From Streptomyces flavotricini (GTDB lineage Bacteria > Actinomycetota > Actinomycetes > Streptomycetales > Streptomycetaceae), in the NCBI RefSeq assembly GCF_020639365.1, contig NZ_JAINUL010000001.1, forward strand, positions 5,768,304 to 5,832,303: 64,000 nt of DNA. The letters run 5' to 3'. The translations under genes were made by a program, and so were the position numbers. The notes beneath the pieces were generated by a model, which worked only from the letters and a program-made list of their open reading frames with translations, ran no database searches and was not told the origin of the DNA. This document shows, one piece after another, positions 25,066 through 32,661 of this stretch (within the stretch, counting starts at the first letter, position 1; the number at the start of each line of letters is the position of its first letter).

Positions 25066-27449
25066 TGCCGTTCCACCCCAACGGCCTGGCCCGGGCGGCG
25101 CTGCGACTGCGCCCCGCCGCCTTCGCCGGCACCTTCGTCGCCCTGCTCATGACCGTCGCCATCGTCTCCGCCTGCGGGATCCTGCTGGAGAGCGGAGCCC
25201 GGGCGAGCCTCCCGCCGACCCGGTACGCCAAGGCGCCCGTGGTCGTCGCCGCCGACCAGCGGATCCACTGGCAGGCGGGCAGCGGCGAAGGCGCCTACGA
25301 GGAAGCGGTACGGGTCCCGGAGCGGGCCAGGGTCGACGCCGCCCTGCTGGAGCGCCTCGCCCCGCTCGGCCGGGCCGTCCCCGACGTGGTGTTCCCCGTA
25401 CGGGGCGACGCGGGCTCCGTGGAGGCCTCGGGCTGGGGCGCTTCGGCCTTCACGGGTGAGACGCTCACGGCCGGCCGGGCCCCGGAGGCTCCGGGGGAGG
25501 TCGTCCTGGGCACGGGTACGGGCACGGGTACGGGTACGGGGTTCGCGGGGGACCGCGTCCCGCTCGACACCCCGGTCGGGAAGCGGGAATTCCGGGTCGT
25601 GGGACACACCGACGGCACCGGGGTCCGGTTCTCCGACGCCGAGGCACGCGCCCTGTCCGGCCACCCCGGCGCGCTCGACGCCGTCGTCCTGTTCGACGCC
25701 GGCCCGCAGGCGGTGCGCGCCGCCGTCGACGGCCGCGCCCAGGTGCTGACCGGCGCCGACCGCGCCGTGGACCCGGGACTCGCGGGCGCCAAGGAGCTGC
25801 TGATGGGCATCGGCGGCTCCTTCGGGGGCACCGCCACCCTCGTCGCCGTCTTCACCGCCGCCGGTACGGTCGCGCTCTCCGTCGGGCAGCGCTCCCGCGA
25901 GTTCGCCCTGCTGCGCGCCGTCGGAGCCACCCCGCGGCAGATCCGCCGCACCATCGCCACCGAAGCCCTGCTCGTCGCGCCCGCCGCGGGTGTGCTGGGC
26001 TGCGTACCCGGCATCGGCCTCGCCGCCTGGTGGTTCGGGCAGCTCCAGGCCAAGGGCGCGATCCCGGGCGGCATCGAGCTCACCGTCTCCTGGATCCCGC
26101 TCGTCTCGGCCGCCGGCACCGGGCTCGTCACCGCGCTGCTCGCGGGCTGGGCCGCCGCCCGCCGGCCCGCCCGGATCCGGCCCGGCCAGGCGCTGGCGGC
26201 GGCCGCCGTGGAACGCCTCGGGCCGGGGTGGATCCGTACGCCCCTGGGCCTCGCCGCCCTGGCGGGCGGGGCCGCCTGCGCGGGCCTGGCCGCCACCTCC
26301 GGCGGGGAGGACGCCGCCAACGCCGCGCTCGGCGTGGTCATGCTCTTCATGCTGGCCGTGGCCCTGCTCGGACCACTGATCGCCCGCGCCTGCGCCGCCG
26401 TACTCGGCTTCCCGCTGCGCGCCGGCGGGGCGTCCGGCTCGCTCGCCGCCGCCAACTCCCGGGCCCACGCCCGCCGGCTCGCCTCCGCGATCACCCCGAT
26501 CGTGCTCGCCATGGCCTTCTCCTCGACCCTGGTCTTCCTGCACACCAGCGAGGAACAGGCCACCCGGCAGCAGCAGGAGGCCGGGCTGCTCGCCGACCAC
26601 GTGATCACCGACCCGCCGAGCGACGCGCGCGGGGGAGTCGCGCTCACCCGCACCTCCGTCCTCGCGCTGCTCGGCAAGGGCGCCGAGCAGCGGCTCCAGT
26701 CCGTCTCGGCGCAGGGCGTCGCGGGCGACGTCACCACCGTCCAGGACCTGGGCGTACGCGAGGGAAGCCTGGCGGCGCTGCGCCCGGGCACGGCCGCCGT
26801 GGACCGCGGCCTCGCCGAGAACGCCCGCCTCGGGGTCGGCGACCGCGTCGAACTGCGCCTCCCCGACGGGACCCCCGCGAACCCCGAGATCGTGGCCGTC
26901 TACACCCGGGGCCTCGGCTTCGGTGAGGTCACCCTCCCGGCCGCCGACCTCACCGGCCACACCACGGCGGGGCGGGCCACCGAGCTGCTGGTCCGCGGAC
27001 CGGTCCCGGCGGGCCTGGGCGCCGCGGTGTCCGCCTCGGAGTGGACCACCGGCCGGGACACGGAACGCGAGGTCAACGCCTGGGCCAACACCGTCATGGC
27101 GGCCGTCCTCGGCGGCTTCGCGGCCGTGGCCGCCGCCAACACCCTGGTGATGACCGTCCTCGACCGGCGCGGCGAGCTGCGGATGCTGCGGCTGGTCGGC
27201 TCGACCCGGCGCCAGGTGCTGCGGATGCTCCGCTGGGAGGCGCTCCTGATCGCCGGCGCGGGCGTCGCGCTGGGCAGCGCGATCGCCCTGGCCACGCTGT
27301 TCCCGCTGGCCAAGGCCCTGACCGGCGAGCCCCCGCACATCCCGCCGGTGCTGTACGCCTCCTTCGCGGCGGCGGCCCTGGCCCTGGGACTGGCGGCCAC
27401 GACCCTCCCGGCCCGCTGGACCCTGCGCCGGGGGACGGACACCCCATAG
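25065..27449 (+). CDS. FtsX-like ABC transporter permease
   Basis: A 794-residue permease with the MacB/FtsX duplicated layout: an N-terminal helix (residues 15-42), an extracellular domain, three helices around residues 255-380, a second module with helices near 415-460 and 480-505, a second extracellular domain, and three final helices; cytoplasmic motifs REFALLRAVGATPRQIRR and GELRMLRLVGSTRRQVLRM are the FtsX coupling helices. It is translationally coupled to the ATPase (TGATG). It contains a run of GGTACG/GGCACG hexamers at about 25508-25541 encoding Gly-Thr repeats. Likely exports a peptide, lipid or antibiotic; no sensor pair is adjacent. Confidence 0.92.
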   Translation: MPFHPNGLARAALRLRPAAFAGTFVALLMTVAIVSACGILLESGARASLPPTRYAKAPVVVAADQRIHWQAGSGEGAYEEAVRVPERARVDAALLERLAPLGRAVPDVVFPVRGDAGSVEASGWGASAFTGETLTAGRAPEAPGEVVLGTGTGTGTGTGFAGDRVPLDTPVGKREFRVVGHTDGTGVRFSDAEARALSGHPGALDAVVLFDAGPQAVRAAVDGRAQVLTGADRAVDPGLAGAKELLMGIGGSFGGTATLVAVFTAAGTVALSVGQRSREFALLRAVGATPRQIRRTIATEALLVAPAAGVLGCVPGIGLAAWWFGQLQAKGAIPGGIELTVSWIPLVSAAGTGLVTALLAGWAAARRPARIRPGQALAAAAVERLGPGWIRTPLGLAALAGGAACAGLAATSGGEDAANAALGVVMLFMLAVALLGPLIARACAAVLGFPLRAGGASGSLAAANSRAHARRLASAITPIVLAMAFSSTLVFLHTSEEQATRQQQEAGLLADHVITDPPSDARGGVALTRTSVLALLGKGAEQRLQSVSAQGVAGDVTTVQDLGVREGSLAALRPGTAAVDRGLAENARLGVGDRVELRLPDGTPANPEIVAVYTRGLGFGEVTLPAADLTGHTTAGRATELLVRGPVPAGLGAAVSASEWTTGRDTEREVNAWANTVMAAVLGGFAAVAAANTLVMTVLDRRGELRMLRLVGSTRRQVLRMLRWEALLIAGAGVALGSAIALATLFPLAKALTGEPPHIPPVLYASFAAAALALGLAATTLPARWTLRRGTDTP

Positions 27450-27450
27450 G

Positions 27451-27510
27451 GGGGTGTCCGCAAAGTCCGCCTGCCCCTGCGGGCGGCCGGCGCTACTTTG
27501 CGGACACCCC
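27451..27510. terminator. Convergent terminator overlapping the TmrB-like gene end
   Basis: A 16-bp perfect inverted repeat (27451-27466 with 27495-27510) encloses a smaller GC hairpin. The right arm also encodes the last residues (GVSAK and stop) of the minus-strand TmrB-like gene, so the terminator is shared with coding DNA. Confidence 0.8.
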
Positions 27511-28113
27511 CTGGTCGAACCGGATGTGCCGGACTCCGACGAGCGTGCGCCGCAGCCTCGCGCGGAGCGGGCCGTCGGTGTCCGGGGCGGCCCGCAGCCC
27601 GGTCATGGCCGCGATCCGGCTCGCCACCTGGGACACCGTGAGGTGGTCGGTGACCAGGTGGTCGGCGAACTCCGGCCCGCGCAGCGCCTCCAGACATCCG
27701 TCGAGCCGGGCCACCGCGAAGCTCTCCCGCTTCAGCCCGCGCCCGAGCCCGCGCTCACGGAGCCTGCGCAGTACGGTCGCCCGCTCGGCCATCAGCGCGA
27801 AGTGCCGTACGTCGTGGCCCGCTGCGCGCAGCCGCCCCACCGTCTCGGCGAAGTACCGCGGCTCGGTCACCGTCATCGGCACCAGGACGGGCCCCGCGTG
27901 CCGCTCGGCGGCCAGCTCCAGCACCTCGAACACGCCCTGCCGCCACGCCGGCAGGTCCTGGAAATCCCCGCGCAGCGCCGGCGGCATCATGCGGTGCAGC
28001 CCGAACCCGACGTGCTCCGGATCGCACACGACGCTGCCCGGCAGCCGCCGGTGCAACGCGTACGCGGTCTGCGTCTTCCCGCCCCCGAAGGGGCCGTTGA
28101 TCCAGACGATCAC
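27493..28113 (-). CDS. TmrB-like P-loop ATPase
   Basis: A 206-residue ATP-binding protein: Walker A INGPFGGGKTQTAYALH at the very N-terminus, DPEHVGFGLHRM, then VLVPMTVTEPRYFAETVGRL and RLRERGLGRGLKRESFAVARLD, the layout of the TmrB family whose founder gives tunicamycin resistance in Bacillus. GTG 28113 is behind GGAAGG; its first bases overlap the stop of the upstream lipoprotein gene by 4 bases (GTGA), so the two are translationally coupled. In Streptomyces such genes are usually annotated only as ATP-binding proteins; resistance is not implied. Confidence 0.85.
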   Translation of the reverse strand: MIVWINGPFGGGKTQTAYALHRRLPGSVVCDPEHVGFGLHRMMPPALRGDFQDLPAWRQGVFEVLELAAERHAGPVLVPMTVTEPRYFAETVGRLRAAGHDVRHFALMAERATVLRRLRERGLGRGLKRESFAVARLDGCLEALRGPEFADHLVTDHLTVSQVASRIAAMTGLRAAPDTDGPLRARLRRTLVGVRHIRFDQGVSAK

Positions 28114-28730
28114 CGGGACGCCGCCTTCCAGGGGCCGATCCCGAGCTTCCCGGTGTTCCCGAGGTCGACGGAGTGGCGGAGCTCCAGCTCCACCCGGGGC
28201 GCGCCGGGCCGCGCGGTCACGTCCAGCACCCACCCCTCGGCGGCGGGCACGGTGGAGTCGGTCACCAGGTTCCGCCACACCATGCCGAGGGAGGCCGCCT
28301 GGCCGGGCCGGAGCTCCACCTTCTGCGGGACACCCTCCACGCCGCTCGGCGCGCTGGTGATCCCGTCCGCTCCGTGGACGACGGTCACCTCGACCGGTGC
28401 CCGCTTGCGGTCCAGCAGCCGGATCTCCGGATAGCCCTCGAGCACGTACGGCTGCGTACCGCAGTTGACCAGCTGGACGTCGGCGACGCGCAGCCCCATG
28501 GCGGCGTCCCCGGGCCCTTCGAGCAGCCGCACCCCGCCCTCGGGGCACGCGGACGCCCCGGCCGCGGGAGGGGAGGCCGCGACGGTGGGAGGGGAGACCG
28601 TGACGGTGGGCGCGGGGGGCCGCAGCACACTGGGTCCGGGCGCGGGGGCAGGCGCGGGCGGCACGTCACACCCCGCCACCGCTCCCGCCACGAACACCGC
28701 TCCGGCAACCCCCGCCACCCACCGAGTCAT
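28110..28730 (-). CDS. DUF4232 lipoprotein
   Basis: A 206-residue secreted lipoprotein. The signal peptide ends in the lipobox AVAGC (Cys20), followed by a Pro/Ala-rich linker and a DUF4232 beta-sandwich domain (CPEGGVRLLEGPGDAAMGLRV, LVNCGTQPYVLEGYPEIRLLD). The domain is common in actinomycete envelope proteins and has no known function. No ribosome site is present. On the minus strand TAGGGT (28737-28742) ends 6 bases before the ATG, so the message is likely leaderless. It is the first gene of a two-gene operon with the TmrB-like ATPase. Confidence 0.88.
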   Translation of the reverse strand: MTRWVAGVAGAVFVAGAVAGCDVPPAPAPAPGPSVLRPPAPTVTVSPPTVAASPPAAGASACPEGGVRLLEGPGDAAMGLRVADVQLVNCGTQPYVLEGYPEIRLLDRKRAPVEVTVVHGADGITSAPSGVEGVPQKVELRPGQAASLGMVWRNLVTDSTVPAAEGWVLDVTARPGAPRVELELRHSVDLGNTGKLGIGPWKAASR

Positions 28731-28910
28731 CCCCCGACCCTACGCCGCCAACTCCCCCGCCGCGGTGCCCTGCACCGCCCCGTTCCGGCCCCGGCGGCGT
28801 CCGAGGCGCGGGGTGCCGGGTGCGGGCGGAGCCCCGTGCAGCCGCGCAGCCGGGCCAATCACCTCCGATTGGCCGGTCCGCCGGGCCCGGCGGGTCCCTA
28901 CCGTGCCCCC

Positions 28911-30299
28911 ATGGACCGCACGCTCGCCACCGACCTCGCCCGCCTCCCCGAGCTCCTGGAGGCCACCCGCCGCGCCGCGGCCGACGCCCTCGAAGCCCTG
29001 GACGCCCGTCCCGTCGTACCGCCCGCCGGACCCCCGCGCGCCCCCGAACCCCTGCCGGAGCACGCCTGCGGCACGGAATCGGCCCTCACCGCCTTCGCGG
29101 AGCGCTGGGCGCCCCGGCTGTCCGCCTCCGCCGGCCCCCGATACCTCGGTTTCGTCACCGGCGGCGCCACCCCCGCCGCCCTCGCGGGCGACTGGCTGAC
29201 CGCCGTCCACGACCAGAACTCCAACTCCGCCCTGGACGGCGCCGGCCAGGACCTCGAACGCGAGACCATCGGCTGGCTCCGTGATCTCTTCGGCCTCACC
29301 GACGCCCACACCGGAACCTTCGTCAGCGGCGCCACCATGTCCAACACCACCGGCCTCGCCATCGCCCGCGAGTGGCTCGGCGAACGCCTCGGCGTCTGCC
29401 CCTCCGAGGACGGCGCGGCGGCGCTCGGCCCCGTCCGCGTCCTGTCCGGAGCCCCGCACTCCTCCATCGCCAAGGCCCTCTCCGTACTCGGCCTCGGCCG
29501 CGGCTCGCTCGTCGCCGTCCCCACCCTCCCCGGCCGGGAGGCCGTCGACCCCGCCGCCCTCGACCGAGCCCTCGCCGACACCCCCGGCCCCGCCGTGGTC
29601 GTCGCCAACGCCGGCACCGTCAACACCGTGGACTTCGACGACCTCCGCGCCATCGCGGCCCTCCGCGAACGCCACGCGTTCTGGCTCCACACCGACGCCG
29701 CCTTCGGCGCCTTCGCCGCGCTCTCCCCGGAACACGCCCACCTCGCCGACGGCCTCGACGCCTCCGACTCCGTCTGCGTCGACCTGCACAAGTGGCTGAA
29801 CGTCCCCTACGACAGCGCCGTCCAGTTCACCCGCCGCCAAGACCTCCAGGCCCGCGTCTTCCAGAACGCCGCCGCCTACCTCGGCCCCCTGGGCGAGCAT
29901 CCCGACCTCGTCCACCTCACCCCCGAGAACTCGCACCGGCTGCGCGCCCTCGCCGCCTGGTTCACCCTGCGCGCGTACGGCCGCCAGGGCCACCGGGAGA
30001 TCGTCGAGCGCGACATCGCCTGCGCCCGGGCCTTCGGCGCCGCGCTGGAGCGGGACCCGGCCTTCCGCCTCCTGGCCCCGGTCCGCCTCAACGTCGTCTG
30101 CTTCACCCTCGCCGAGGACCCCACCGCGGCCCGCCTGGCGGCCCTGCGCGAGGCGGCGCAGGGCGAGGTCTTCGTCACCCCGACCGTCTACGCGGGAACC
30201 CCCGCCCTGCGCGCGGCGTTCTCCAACTGGCGTACGACGCGGGCGGATGTGCGCCGGGCCGCGCAGGCCCTGCGTACGGCGGCGAAGGGGACGGCATGA
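28911..30299 (+). CDS. Pyridoxal-phosphate-dependent decarboxylase/aminotransferase-like
   Basis: A 462-residue fold-type I PLP enzyme of the group II decarboxylase family (tyrosine/aromatic-L-amino-acid/glutamate decarboxylase-like): YLGFVTGGATPAALAGDWL, GTFVSGATMSNTTGLAIAREW, HTDAAFGAFAAL with the cofactor Asp, and the Schiff-base lysine in DLHKWLNVPYDS. All PLP contacts look intact. The substrate is unassigned. A TACCGT hexamer ends 6 bases before ATG 28911 and no ribosome site is visible, so it is likely leaderless. The stop overlaps the next gene's start (ATGA), giving translational coupling to the HD protein. Confidence 0.9.
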   Translation: MDRTLATDLARLPELLEATRRAAADALEALDARPVVPPAGPPRAPEPLPEHACGTESALTAFAERWAPRLSASAGPRYLGFVTGGATPAALAGDWLTAVHDQNSNSALDGAGQDLERETIGWLRDLFGLTDAHTGTFVSGATMSNTTGLAIAREWLGERLGVCPSEDGAAALGPVRVLSGAPHSSIAKALSVLGLGRGSLVAVPTLPGREAVDPAALDRALADTPGPAVVVANAGTVNTVDFDDLRAIAALRERHAFWLHTDAAFGAFAALSPEHAHLADGLDASDSVCVDLHKWLNVPYDSAVQFTRRQDLQARVFQNAAAYLGPLGEHPDLVHLTPENSHRLRALAAWFTLRAYGRQGHREIVERDIACARAFGAALERDPAFRLLAPVRLNVVCFTLAEDPTAARLAALREAAQGEVFVTPTVYAGTPALRAAFSNWRTTRADVRRAAQALRTAAKGTA

Positions 30300-30760
30300 C
30301 ACAAAGGCAGCAGCGACCGCTGACCCTGATGGAGGTCGAGGCACTGGCGCGCTCCGCGCACGAGGGCCAGACCGACAAGGCCGGCCGGCCGTACGCCGAG
30401 CACCTCGCGGCGGTCGCCGAGGGAGTCCGCGTCCGCGGCGGCAGCCCGGAGCAGCAGGCGGCGGCCTGGCTGCACGACGCCGTCGAGGACGACGCGCTGA
30501 GCCGGGAGTGGCTGGATTCCGCCGCTCTGCCCCAGCCGGTCAAGGACATGGTGCTGGCGGTCACCAAGCGCTCCGGTGAGCCGGTGGAGGAGTACGCGGC
30601 GCGGATCCTCGCCACCCCGGGCGCGCTCCTGGTCAAGGAGGCCGATCTGGCGCACAACGCGGACCCCGTGAGGCTCTCCGTACTGGACGGCCCCACCCGG
30701 GACCGGCTGTCCGCGAAGTACGCGTATGTCCGCTCCCTCCTCGGCCTCACCACGCCCTGA
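30296..30760 (+). CDS. HD domain phosphohydrolase-like protein
   Basis: A 154-residue all-helical protein resembling the hydrolase half of RelA/SpoT and small alarmone hydrolases: PYAEHLAAVAEGV (His), AAWLHDAVEDDALS (HD), and KEADLAHNADPVRL (distal Asp), the complete HD metal set. There is no synthetase domain. It may hydrolyse a nucleotide pyrophosphate. Its ATG overlaps the PLP enzyme stop by 4 bases. Substrate uncertain. Confidence 0.85.
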   Translation: MTQRQQRPLTLMEVEALARSAHEGQTDKAGRPYAEHLAAVAEGVRVRGGSPEQQAAAWLHDAVEDDALSREWLDSAALPQPVKDMVLAVTKRSGEPVEEYAARILATPGALLVKEADLAHNADPVRLSVLDGPTRDRLSAKYAYVRSLLGLTTP

Positions 30761-30936
30761 CCCCGGCCCCACGTCCGAAATATGCCCGGCGCATGGCCGG
30801 TTGGCGGGAATGCGCCGACGCCGATTGGCCACGGGACGGATAGCCGGGGCCCGTTGGTGGGAGGATGGTCCCTGTGGGGGTGCGCGTGGCCGTGTGCCCC
30901 AGGCCGACCAGGGGACGACCGAAGGTGTGATCAGTA

Positions 30937-31131
30937 GTGGCCATTTCGCTGTCAGTGGTGGTTCTGTTGGCGGTCATCCTGGTGGTGCTGATCCGCGGCA
31001 ACCACATCAAGGCCGGCCCCGCCATCGTCGCGGTCCTCTTCGGTTTCTTCCTGGCGTCCAGCTCCATCGCGCCGGACGTCAACCGCTTCCTCAACTCCCT
31101 CGCGGACACCATCGCGGGAATCAAGCTCTAA
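30937..31131 (+). CDS. Small conserved membrane protein, 64 residues
   Basis: Two hydrophobic helices (about residues 3-20 and 27-43) separated by RGNHIKAGP, then an amphipathic tail DVNRFLNSLADTIAGIKL. GTG 30937 has GAAGGTG upstream. I recognise it as a small protein type seen in Streptomyces but know no function. Convergent with the DUF4231 gene. Confidence 0.7.
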   Translation: MAISLSVVVLLAVILVVLIRGNHIKAGPAIVAVLFGFFLASSSIAPDVNRFLNSLADTIAGIKL

Positions 31132-31156
31132 CCGGGGCCCGTGTCCGTGCCGGTGC

Positions 31157-31636
31157 TCAGGGAGCGCCGGCCACCCGCCGGCACTCCAGGTCCGCGTTCA
31201 CCTGGCCGCCCAGCGTCATGACGTTGAGGGTGGCCGAATTCTCGTTGGCGATCACCCTCTCCACCCGTGACACGAGCAGCGTGAACGCATCGGCCTCGGA
31301 CAGCCCGGCGTACGGGCCGACCCCGGTCTCGAAGTAGATCCGCTCGTGCCCGAGCAACTGCTCGGTCGACCGGTAGTTCTTCCACTGCTCCCGGAACCGG
31401 TACACGCTCTCGAGGGACACGGAGACGACGACGAGCAGGCTGAGCGCGGTGGCGGTGATCCGGGCGAACGGCACGTCGAGGTTGACCAGCACGGGCACGA
31501 GCGCCCCGCCGACGACCGACAGGGTCCGCATCCGCAAATAGACGCCCTTGCTCCGCACGGCCTTGCGGTCGTACCAGGCCTGGTACTGCCCCAGCCGCGT
31601 CTCGACGTACTCCCGAGCCCCGCCCGCCCCCGACAT
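31157..31636 (-). CDS. DUF4231 membrane protein
   Basis: A 159-residue protein with two central transmembrane helices (about 40-76) and a basic/aromatic juxtamembrane segment (RFREQWKNYRSTEQLLGHERIYF), the hallmark of DUF4231 (SLATT-related) proteins. SLATT-type proteins are proposed pore-forming effectors in defence or signalling contexts, but no partner nucleotidyltransferase is present. The ATG at 31636 has a weak ribosome site. Family call good, role unknown. Confidence 0.8.
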   Translation of the reverse strand: MSGAGGAREYVETRLGQYQAWYDRKAVRSKGVYLRMRTLSVVGGALVPVLVNLDVPFARITATALSLLVVVSVSLESVYRFREQWKNYRSTEQLLGHERIYFETGVGPYAGLSEADAFTLLVSRVERVIANENSATLNVMTLGGQVNADLECRRVAGAP

Positions 31637-31777
31637 GCCGGGAGTACACAGCCCGCCCCCGACGCCGTCAAGACCATCTGCGAGATGCCGCGAGACAAAC
31701 CGGACGATACGATATAAGGCGCGTATCGGAGCCGTGACGCCTCACCGGCCGCACCGTCATCTTCCAAGGCAGGTCGA

Positions 31778-32107
31778 ATGATGAACCGGACACGTCGTCT
31801 TGCAGCACTCACGCTCGTGGTCGCCCCTGCTCTCGCGCTGGGCCCCGCCGTTGCCGCACACGCCTCGACCACCGCCGTCCCGGCGGCCGCGAAGTGCAAC
31901 GTCGAGGTGGATTCGGCCGGCAAGTACCACGTGTGGGGCGAGGGATTCCCCGCCGGCACGACGGTGACGTACTCCGGCTCCAGCTCGGGCTCGGTCCCCA
32001 TCGACAAGTCGGGCAGGTTCGACCTCGGCGGCCTGACCGGAGCCAAGTACGTGGTCAAGACGGCCGACGGCAAGACCACGGTGACCTGCGCCTCGGTCCA
32101 CTACTGA
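31778..32107 (+). CDS. Small secreted protein
   Basis: A 109-residue protein with a Sec signal peptide (residues 1-29, cleavage near AHA-STT) and a mature beta-rich domain of about 75 residues with two cysteines (KCNVEVDSAG and VTCASVHY) that may form a disulfide. ATG 31778 follows AAGGCAGG; a second ATG at 31781 is equally possible. No family recognised. Ends at a strong terminator. Confidence 0.7.
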   Translation: MMNRTRRLAALTLVVAPALALGPAVAAHASTTAVPAAAKCNVEVDSAGKYHVWGEGFPAGTTVTYSGSSSGSVPIDKSGRFDLGGLTGAKYVVKTADGKTTVTCASVHY

Positions 32108-32130
32108 GCCCCGCGCCGCTCCCGCAACGA

Positions 32131-32173
32131 CGAAGGGCCAGGTCGAGGAAACATCCTCTGACCTGGCCCTTCG
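32131..32173. terminator. Bidirectional terminator between secreted protein gene and tRNA-Gly
   Basis: 14-bp stem (CGAAGGGCCAGGTC with its complement) extended by a GAGGA/TCCTC inner stem with one bulged T. It ends both the plus-strand gene and the minus-strand tRNA transcript. Confidence 0.85.
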
Positions 32174-32181
32174 TGCTTCAG

Positions 32182-32252
32182 AGCGGGCGACGGGAATCGA
32201 ACCCGCGTAGCTAGTTTGGAAGACTAGGGCTCTACCATTGAGCTACGCCCGC
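32182..32252 (-). tRNA. tRNA-Gly (anticodon UCC)
   Basis: Minus-strand cloverleaf with GCGGGCG/CGCCCGC acceptor, D arm GCTCAATGGTAGAGC, anticodon loop CTTCCAA (UCC) and T arm GGTTCGATTCC. CCA is not encoded. It reads GGA codons. Together with tRNA-Pro it fills most of the 554-bp gap between 32107 and tig. Confidence 0.95.
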
Positions 32253-32421
32253 AACGCGTGCGCCGCAGGTCCTGGGGACCGCGGCACGGACAGCATCCTA
32301 GCGGGTCGGGCCGGGGGAGTGCACACCCCATTGCCGCGGCGCGGACGGGCGTCCGGAATCGTTCGCTCAAAACCCCGCGCATCAGAGGGTCTCCGGCCAT
32401 GTACCCTACGTGTCGCACCGA

Positions 32422-32498
32422 CGGGGTGTGGCGCAGCTTGGTAGCGCGTCCGCTTTGGGAGCGGAAGGTCGTCGGTTCGAATCCGGCCACCCCGACCA
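32422..32498 (+). tRNA. tRNA-Pro (anticodon UGG), CCA encoded
   Basis: Acceptor CGGGGTG/CACCCCG, anticodon loop TTTGGGA (UGG), T arm GGTTCGAATCC, discriminator A and genomic CCA (32496-32498). Codirectional with tig, 163 bp upstream of it. Confidence 0.95.
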
Positions 32499-32523
32499 CC
32501 ATCACCGCCATCACAAGATCGCG

Positions 32524-32554
32524 TTGTGGGCTGATTGCCGCTTGCGGTTACTAT
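32524..32554 (+). promoter_or_regulatory. Candidate tig promoter
   Basis: TTGTGG (32524-32529) and TACTAT (32549-32554) with a 19-base spacer, about 108 bp upstream of the tig start and just after tRNA-Pro. Housekeeping-sigma type by consensus only. Confidence 0.45.
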
Positions 32555-32661
32555 GCAAGCTGCGTGCCCGTGTGTCTGATGTACCGGGCCGAATCCGCCG
32601 AACCGCTGAATCGCAGCGTGGACGCAGAACCCCAAGCAGTCAGCCACAAGGAGACCGAACC

